DNA of 50,050 nucleotides from an uncultured Schlesneria sp. (GTDB taxonomy: Bacteria > Planctomycetota > Planctomycetia > Planctomycetales > Planctomycetaceae), in assembly GCA_903840265.1 (NCBI GenBank), contig CAIMFH010000065.1:1-50050 (forward strand), given 5' to 3'. The notes beneath the pieces were generated by a model. That model was not told where the DNA came from. It saw nothing but the letters and a program-made list of their open reading frames with translations, and ran no database searches. How positions within the stretch are numbered: position 1 is the stretch's first letter; every line of letters starts with the position of its first letter. A program made the translations under genes and the position numbers. Of the stretch, positions 44,875-50,050 are shown one piece after another.

Positions 44875-45291
44875 ATGTCTCAATCAACGAAATGGGCAGC
44901 CATGTGTGCTGCCGGGATGGCACTGGCTGGATTCGGCATGACTTCATCGCCAGCGCAGGCTGACCCGGGCCTGGTGGTGAAACCCGCCGTCATTCAAACC
45001 ACTAGCCAAGCGGTGTCTGTGCCCGTGCAAGAAGTGGGATGGCGCGGGGGCGGATGGGGTGGTGGTGGCGTAGGCGTGTATCGCGGTGGCTGGGCTCGCC
45101 CCGGCGTCGGGGTCTATGTGGGTCGTCCACGTTATTACGGCCCAGCGTACGGTGGCTACTATGGCGGATACCGACCTCAGCGCTATGGCTATGTCGCGCC
45201 AGGCTATGGCTACGGTTACCCAGCCCCGGCTTACGGCTATGGCTATAGAACTCCCGCCTACGGCTACGGCGGCTACGGATATACGTGGTAG
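44875..45291 (+). CDS. Gly/Tyr-rich secreted protein
   Basis: A 138-residue exported protein with a signal peptide (ending SSPAQA, about residues 1-29). The mature part is extremely rich in Gly, Tyr, Pro and Arg, with near-repeats such as YGYGYPAPAYGYGYRTPAYGYGG and WRGGGWGGGGVGVYRGGW (in pieces). Such low-complexity proteins in Planctomycetes are thought to belong to the cell envelope or holdfast, but the role is not known. The AAAGGGGAG ribosome binding site is strong, and the terminator at 45369 ends the transcript. Probably highly expressed. Confidence 0.85.
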   Translation: MSQSTKWAAMCAAGMALAGFGMTSSPAQADPGLVVKPAVIQTTSQAVSVPVQEVGWRGGGWGGGGVGVYRGGWARPGVGVYVGRPRYYGPAYGGYYGGYRPQRYGYVAPGYGYGYPAPAYGYGYRTPAYGYGGYGYTW

Positions 45292-45368
45292 TAACGAAGT
45301 CCCTGCTGCAGCAACTGCTCGAGAGCCTGTTGCATCCCAATCCGAGCGGATTGCTGTGACGGGATACG

Positions 45369-45406
45369 AAGGCGCCTCGGGGTGAGAATTCACTCCGAGG
45401 CGCCTT
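45369..45406. terminator. Bidirectional terminator hairpin
   Basis: A 17-bp stem, AAGGCGCCTCGG with CCGAGGCGCCTT and further pairing around a GAAT loop, followed by TTCTTTTT on the plus strand. It ends the Gly/Tyr-rich gene (plus) and possibly mtnA (minus), whose stop lies 6 bases beyond. Confidence 0.92.
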
Positions 45407-45411
45407 TCTTT

Positions 45412-46473
45412 TTAGCGCGATGCCTTCAGCACAGCAGCGATTTGCTGCTTCGTGACCGGCTGAATGAGTCCCTGCTCGGTGATCAGTGCCGTGATGTTGG
45501 CGGCGGGCGCGACATCGAAGGCAGGGTTATACGTATCGCAGCCGTCCGGAGCCGTCTGCCGACCGAAGGCGTTTGTGATCTCGGTGGAAGCCCGTTGCTC
45601 GATCGGGATTTCCTCGCCGGTCTCGATGGAAAGATCAAACGTGCTCGACGGAGCCGCGACATAAAATGGGATGTTGTGAGCCTTCGCCAGGACCGACAAC
45701 GAATACGTTCCAATCTTATTGGCCGAGTCACCGTTCGCCGCGATTCGATCTGCACCGACGATCACGGCTTGGACTCGTTTTTCTTTCATCACCCAGCCCG
45801 CCATCGAATCGCAGATCAGTTTGACGGGAACCCGACGCTGCATCAGTTCCCACGCCGTTAGGCGGGCCCCTTGTAGCAGCGGCCGAGTTTCATCGGCGTA
45901 AACCTGTAGAGTAGGGCGTTCGCGAGCGGCAGCAAAAATCACGGCGAGTGCCGTCCCGTCGCCAGCCGTCGCCAGGCCACCCGTATTGCAATGAGTCAGA
46001 ACTCCCGAGCAATCTCTAAGGAGCGGCAGGCCGTGGCGACCGATCGCCGCACACATCTCGCGATCTTCGTCCTCAATCGCTCGTGCTTCGACCAACAGCC
46101 GATCGACGAGCTGAGCGGACGTCAGATCCTTAGCCGCCTGAGCGACCCCGCGCATCCGTTCCAACGCCCAGAACAGATTGACCGCCGTCGGACGACTGGT
46201 CGCCAGGTAGTCGATCACCTGATTCAATCGCGCATCCAGTTCAGGGCGCGTTCCAGCTCGAGCAGACTGCGCTCCAACAACGACACCATAACCGGCCGCG
46301 ACGCCAATTGCAGGTGCCCCGCGGACGCGCAACGACTTGATCGCTTCCCAGACCGTTTCGACTGTCTGCAGCTTGAGTTCCAGGTATTCGACCGGCAACA
46401 GGGTTTGATCGATCAATTGTAAATGACCGGTCGCAGAATCACCGATCCAGGCGACGGCAGGTTGAGCAGGCAT
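45412..46473 (-). CDS. mtnA: Methylthioribose-1-phosphate isomerase MtnA
   Basis: A 353-residue aldose-ketose isomerase of the methionine salvage pathway that converts methylthioribose 1-phosphate to methylthioribulose 1-phosphate. The family signature is complete: RVRGAPAIGVAAGYGV, THCNTGGLATAGDGTAL (with the catalytic Cys), GADRIAANGDSANKIGTYSLSV (with the catalytic Asp) and the ending FDVAPAANITALITE. ATG 46473 is preferred over a TTG one codon upstream. No other salvage-pathway gene lies in the window. Confidence 0.96.
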   Translation of the reverse strand: MPAQPAVAWIGDSATGHLQLIDQTLLPVEYLELKLQTVETVWEAIKSLRVRGAPAIGVAAGYGVVVGAQSARAGTRPELDARLNQVIDYLATSRPTAVNLFWALERMRGVAQAAKDLTSAQLVDRLLVEARAIEDEDREMCAAIGRHGLPLLRDCSGVLTHCNTGGLATAGDGTALAVIFAAARERPTLQVYADETRPLLQGARLTAWELMQRRVPVKLICDSMAGWVMKEKRVQAVIVGADRIAANGDSANKIGTYSLSVLAKAHNIPFYVAAPSSTFDLSIETGEEIPIEQRASTEITNAFGRQTAPDGCDTYNPAFDVAPAANITALITEQGLIQPVTKQQIAAVLKASR

Positions 46474-46516
46474 CAACAGCTTTCCAAGGCAAAGTTCTTA
46501 AGGAGCCAGAACATCT

Positions 46517-46587
46517 GGTGTGGCACGTCCCTGAAGCTCTGTGCAGCTAAGACCACGCCCTTCGAAGACTCAGGGACGTGCCACACC
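46517..46587. repeat. 71-bp element with 18-bp perfect terminal inverted repeats
   Basis: GGTGTGGCACGTCCCTGA (46517-46534) is the exact reverse complement of 46570-46587. The gap between the two minus-strand genes is otherwise empty. It could end the NIPSNAP transcript or be a small mobile element of the MITE kind. It has no U-run on either strand. Confidence 0.6.
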
Positions 46588-46609
46588 TGTTATCCGATCA
46601 ACATCGTCA

Positions 46610-47047
46610 TTACTTCATCGGCGAATAGTCGGTGGGGACCAGGAACTGCGATTCCACCTTCGAAACGATCTTGCCGTCTTTTTCAGAAGCGTCACGAGCC
46701 GCAACCCATTCGGGGTCTTTGCCGAAAGCGGCGAACGAAGCTTGAGCGGCTTCCTGACTCTTGTGAGCCAGCAGGTACACCAGCTTATCCCCGACCGGCT
46801 TGCCGTCTTTTTCGATCGGCGTTCCGTACACGACGTTTTTCATGCCGTGCTTTTCGAACAGCTTCAGGGTGTGATCCTTGAAGCGGGCATTCAAAGCTGG
46901 CAGCCGGCCTTCGAGGGTGTAGTAGGTCCGCAGTTCATAGACGTGCGACTCTTCTTTCGACGCGGCTCGCAGAGATCGCGTCGACCAGCCGAGAGCGATT
47001 CCAAGAATCAGTGCGGCGGCAACGGTGAGGTTTTTCGTGGAGAACAT
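46610..47047 (-). CDS. NIPSNAP-family protein
   Basis: A 145-residue NIPSNAP-domain protein with an N-terminal signal anchor (residues 1-26, KNLTVAAALILGIALGW). The domain start YELRTYYTLEGRLPALNARF and the middle HGMKNVVYG are typical, and the later part (WVAARDASEKDGKIVSKVESQFL) also fits. The domain has a dimeric alpha/beta-barrel fold; its biochemical role is unknown. ATG 47047 has AGGAG 7 bases upstream, so the TTG 47068 start is not needed. It is read away from the large secreted-protein gene. Confidence 0.88.
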   Translation of the reverse strand: MFSTKNLTVAAALILGIALGWSTRSLRAASKEESHVYELRTYYTLEGRLPALNARFKDHTLKLFEKHGMKNVVYGTPIEKDGKPVGDKLVYLLAHKSQEAAQASFAAFGKDPEWVAARDASEKDGKIVSKVESQFLVPTDYSPMK

Positions 47048-47538
47048 GAACGGGCTCCTGAATGTCAAAACGGTGATTCAAAGCGATGTCCGACGAGGGA
47101 AATCGCAACGGATGATACCGCGGTCGCGACAGAGATTCAGTCGATCGCAACCTCTGCATAGAGGGAGCACTGCCTGAAATGCGAAGCCTCCCTTCAAGAG
47201 CAGTGAGCTTGAACGCCCAAAAATCGCTGGGCCTAGTGCATAAAAGTGTGCCACGATGAGCTAATTGAAACCAAGCCTTAGAATAAGTAAACTGCGCTGG
47301 AGCGGCGAAGATTACGGATTGAGCTGACTTGGGCGGTTAATCTGTTAATTCGTCTAGTTCTGCGATTCACGACTCGTCTGGAACGACTCCTGCTAGGTCG
47401 GGTTGCGATTGAAGCGAGTTTGAAGACGATAACGACAGGGCAGAATAGGCACGGATGTCTAAAGTGCTGGCCTGATCGAGTGGCAAGTTTCGAGATTTTA
47501 CTTTCCGGTCGGGCCGGATTCCTCAACGGAGTGCAACG
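47048..47538. other. Gene-free region between divergent genes
   Basis: About 490 bases between the NIPSNAP gene (minus) and the large secreted-protein gene (plus). A frame at 47278-47886 on the minus strand runs into the coding region of the next gene and is not credible. The region should hold both promoters; GGAG at 47528-47531 is the ribosome binding site of the plus-strand gene. Confidence 0.6.
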
Positions 47539-49854
47539 ATGAACGAGCAATCGAAGGTCAATGTCCCTACACGCCTGAAGTTTTGGCGCCGGAACAATTT
47601 GGCCCGCGGCTTCGCCGCCCTGGGTGTGGTTGCCTGTGTGGCAACGGGAACCTGGGCTGTCGAAGAATCGACGAAGGCCAACCTTGGTTTGCGGGGCATT
47701 TTCCCAACGGCGGCTCCCCCAGAACTTAGCGCAGACGAGTTCGCGAAGCTTGATGGCAATTGGGCTGAATGGTCCAAGGGTGCCGCTGCCGCTGTCGCCG
47801 ATTTCTATGCCAAGCTGGACAGTCAGGACGCAGCCGGTCAGCGAACCGCGTTGAAGGTTCTGCGGGCCAAGCTGGATGTCATGCAACGGGCGATCGTCGA
47901 TCCTCGTTACAAATCATTGCTCGGTCCACTGACACTGTTGCATTCGCGACTGGCTCAGCGAGTCGACTTTGCCGAAGCGGCTCTCGATACACTGGAAACG
48001 GATCCTTCGAAGGTTCGCGCGACGAAGTTGGCCGCGCAGTCCCAGTCACTAAAGGCTTCGATCGCGGAACTGCAAACCTATCTGGGAACAATCCAGAACG
48101 GCACGCTGTGGATTCCGTACGTGAAGGCTGACGCCATCCTGAAGGGTCTTGCGACTCCTGGCGATGGTGTTAAGGCTACGGTTCAGGCCGCGAAAGAAAA
48201 GCTGGTCGCGCGGGCCAGTATCACGGATGCGAAGCAGAAGGAATTTCTGAGTCGCCCGGCGTTCAATCAATTTGAAGCCGCCGTGGACGCCTACCTGGCG
48301 GCTGCCAACTGGCAACCTCCAGCAGCGAACGAAGCAGAGCTGCGAAAGCAGCTCAAAGACCTGCTGGATGCGGCTGACAACTATGCCGTTTCGCGATCAA
48401 CCGAAGACGCCGGCAAAGTGCGAGCTGCCTTTGTGGCTGTCACCAAGATCGCTCCCGATGGTGGCGACAGGATCAGTGTGGATTTGCAGAAGCACATTCT
48501 GAACTACAACGTTCGCGTTGCACTCAGCGAAGAGTTTCTGAATCGTCTGGTCAGCGAAACCCGCACGGAACGCGGTCCAGTAACCGACTACGTGCTGGGT
48601 GCCACGGTGAGCGGCAATCAGACGACGAATACCCGTGTGACGTTCGACCTGTTGCCCAGCGGCCGCACCGCCCGATTCAATTTGACGCTCAGCGGACAAA
48701 TTCAGTCGAACACAGTCGGTGTGACGAGCGAAGCGACGGTTTACACTCAGGGTAACCACAACTTCGTCGCTCGGAAGGAAGTCAACTTCGACGGCGTGAA
48801 GTTCGTGACTTCCCCTGCCACGATTGACGTCAATCCTCACAACACCACGACGGGATTCAACGTTAACGGAGGCGGTGGTCTGTTCGGCGGGATCGTGAAC
48901 AACATCGCATCGCAAGAAATTGAATCTCGTCGCGGGAGCGCAGAAGCCATTGCTGCTCAGCGTGTCCGTGAAAACGTGCTGCCAAAGTACAATGCCGAAG
49001 CCGACAAGAACTTCGCTGAAGCGGGTCCCAAGCTGGAAAAAGACGCCTTCTCGGGTCTGAAGGCAACGGGATTGTATCCTGATGCCTTCCTGTATCAGAC
49101 CACTGATACCGCCGTTCGCTTGAATTCACGTCTGATGCAGGCCAATGAAGTCGGTGGCGATCTGCCAGCCACGGCTGTCGACGTTAGCAAAGGTGCGGCT
49201 CTCTTGCTGCACGAATCGGCCATCAACAACGCCTTTGATCGAATGGACCTGGCTGGCCAGACCCTGACCGAACCACAATTGCGTGAGAAGCTGGAAGCAT
49301 TCTTCAGCAAGGCCTTGAACCGCCCTGTTAAGTTGGACGCTCCTAAGGAAGCGAAAGCGAAGACCGCAGCAGCCCCAGCACCTGCTCCAGTAGCAGGAGC
49401 CCCAAGCCCAGCCGCTCCGGCTCCAGCAGCTGATGCCAAGAAGGCTGATGAAGAAGAAGGTGACGATGACAAGGGCCCCAGCGCCATCATCTTCGCCAAA
49501 GAAGATCCAATGCGAGTTCACTTTGAAAATGGTGAACTGGTCCTGGTCATTCGTGCGGGCTTCAAGCAAGAAGGTAAAGACGACATCCCAACTCGCGAAA
49601 TCACCGTTCCAATCACCTTCGAAGTGAAAGGCAATCGACTGCTGATCACTCGCGGCAGCGTGCGAGTTTCCGCGGCTGATGGCGAAGGTGGCGGTATCGC
49701 GATCAACGGCGTCGTCCGTAAGAAGATCCAATCCTCACTGCCCGACCGCAATGTCGATAGCAAGGTGGATTTGAAGGGCCCCAAGACAACCGTGACCGCT
49801 CACATCATCGGTGTGACGTTCCTCGATGGTTGGGTCCAGATCAGCGTGAACTGA
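47539..49854 (+). CDS. Large exported protein of unknown function
   Basis: A 771-residue exported protein with an N-terminal signal sequence (FAALGVVACVATGTWA) and a helical Ala/Leu-rich first half (residues about 60-300, such as GQRTALKVLRAKLDVMQRAIVD). The second half is a beta-rich module with NTRVTFDLLPSGRTARFNLTLSGQIQS and a Pro/Ala-rich linker (APAPAPVAGAPSPAAPAPAADA, shown in part) before a final module of about 130 residues, ending IGVTFLDGWVQISVN. I recognise no named family. The pattern suggests a periplasmic or outer-membrane protein. ATG 47539 has GGAG 7 bases upstream. Confidence 0.8.
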   Translation: MNEQSKVNVPTRLKFWRRNNLARGFAALGVVACVATGTWAVEESTKANLGLRGIFPTAAPPELSADEFAKLDGNWAEWSKGAAAAVADFYAKLDSQDAAGQRTALKVLRAKLDVMQRAIVDPRYKSLLGPLTLLHSRLAQRVDFAEAALDTLETDPSKVRATKLAAQSQSLKASIAELQTYLGTIQNGTLWIPYVKADAILKGLATPGDGVKATVQAAKEKLVARASITDAKQKEFLSRPAFNQFEAAVDAYLAAANWQPPAANEAELRKQLKDLLDAADNYAVSRSTEDAGKVRAAFVAVTKIAPDGGDRISVDLQKHILNYNVRVALSEEFLNRLVSETRTERGPVTDYVLGATVSGNQTTNTRVTFDLLPSGRTARFNLTLSGQIQSNTVGVTSEATVYTQGNHNFVARKEVNFDGVKFVTSPATIDVNPHNTTTGFNVNGGGGLFGGIVNNIASQEIESRRGSAEAIAAQRVRENVLPKYNAEADKNFAEAGPKLEKDAFSGLKATGLYPDAFLYQTTDTAVRLNSRLMQANEVGGDLPATAVDVSKGAALLLHESAINNAFDRMDLAGQTLTEPQLREKLEAFFSKALNRPVKLDAPKEAKAKTAAAPAPAPVAGAPSPAAPAPAADAKKADEEEGDDDKGPSAIIFAKEDPMRVHFENGELVLVIRAGFKQEGKDDIPTREITVPITFEVKGNRLLITRGSVRVSAADGEGGGIAINGVVRKKIQSSLPDRNVDSKVDLKGPKTTVTAHIIGVTFLDGWVQISVN

Positions 49855-49879
49855 GATTACGACAGTAATCTGACATCAC

Positions 49880-49913
49880 AACACCCGCGAAGGAATCCGC
49901 CTTCGCGGGTGTT
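49880..49913 (+). terminator. Intrinsic terminator; insertion point of a group II intron
   Basis: A 14-bp stem, AACACCCGCGAAGG with CCTTCGCGGGTGTT, a 6-base loop, then TTTTGTT. It ends the large secreted-protein gene. The group II intron begins right after its T-run, which is where class C introns insert. Confidence 0.92.
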
Positions 49914-49919
49914 TTTGTT

Positions 49920-50050
49920 GTGTGCCGAGCATGTTTTTCAGCTTGAGGGTGCAAGTCCCTTATCCAACCTGATGGAGGTGAAGGATTAGCGAAGTGCAAG
50001 GGCGACTTCCGCGAGGGGTCGTCTGAAAGAAGCATGGAGCAAACACGTGA
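49920..50050 (+). mobile_element. Group II intron, 5' end (probably class C), cut off by the window edge
   Basis: The sequence begins GTGTGCCGAGCATG, matching the GUGYG start of group II introns. It continues with conserved domain I features: a small hairpin GAGGGTGCAAGTCCCTT, GGTGAAGGATTAGCGAAG, TGCAAGGGCG, and CTGAAAGAAGCATGGAGCAAAC. Its position right after a terminator hairpin is the hallmark of class C (IIC) introns, which recognise such hairpins. The reverse transcriptase and the 3' end lie to the right of the window, so completeness and activity cannot be judged. Confidence 0.8.

Noticed and set aside
45024-45288. GGC/TAT-rich repeats considered as a satellite or CRISPR
   Set aside because: They are codons of the Gly/Tyr-rich secreted protein and follow its frame.
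47278-47886. 202-codon minus-strand frame overlapping the start of the large secreted protein
   Set aside because: It runs through the ribosome binding site and signal peptide of the real gene and is Arg/Ser-rich with no domain.

Overview
The window fits a chromosome of a planctomycete (phylum Planctomycetota, probably the Planctomycetaceae side). This is inferred from gene content, not from a marker gene. The content includes a propeller/HEAT/PA14/cytochrome c fusion of the type widespread in Planctomycetes, a DUF1598-type secreted protein, several large secreted proteins of no recognised family, and two copies of a small membrane protein that starts with an FFHGWRRK signature. A SUMF1-fold secreted protein, a Gram-negative outer-membrane toolkit (LpxK and an inverse-autotransporter-like barrel) and flagellar export genes are also present. 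The DNA is moderately GC-rich, so many long antisense reading frames are shadows.

Layout. 1-8.2 kb: a lone sugar-type ABC binding lipoprotein, a small membrane protein, a large secreted c-type cytochrome fusion broken by a 10-bp tandem duplication, a eukaryote-like DNase II on the minus strand, and a secreted SUMF1-fold protein. 8.2-10 kb: a membrane-tethered helix-turn-helix protein with acidic repeats. 10.6-15.9 kb: a flagellar operon fliF-fliG-fliH-fliI-fliJ. 15.9-19.6 kb: a toxin-immunity island consisting of a WHH-type nuclease toxin, an immunity candidate and a SUKH (SMI1/KNR4) immunity protein. The island is bracketed by two related terminator hairpins and by a duplicated 3' end of fliJ. 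20.1-23.3 kb: dabA, the carbonic-anhydrase-like subunit of the DAB inorganic-carbon pump, without dabB nearby. 23.9-29.6 kb: an outer-membrane barrel plus beta-helix surface protein, a small membrane protein and a haem c-sensing histidine kinase. 29.8-44.1 kb: secreted and housekeeping genes (phosphoesterase, lpxK, serine hydrolase, thioredoxin-fold lipoprotein, secreted alpha/beta hydrolase, glgX, amidohydrolase, DUF1598). 44.2-50 kb: a small membrane protein, a Gly/Tyr-rich secreted protein, mtnA, a NIPSNAP protein, a large secreted protein, and at the right edge the 5' end of a group II intron placed directly after a terminator.

The intergenic spaces are rich in short palindromic elements of several families. 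At least three families occur more than once (GGCACAC-GGA-GTGTGCC hairpins, GGGCCAGGGGGCT elements, AACAGGCC terminators), and some copies show compensatory base changes. Three gaps hold compact inverted-repeat elements of about 70-180 bp that resemble MITEs.

The most interesting places are the island grafted onto the end of fliJ, the group II intron after a terminator, the DNase II homologue without a signal peptide, and the 10-bp duplication that breaks the cytochrome gene. All functional statements are homology readings by eye; no database search was run.
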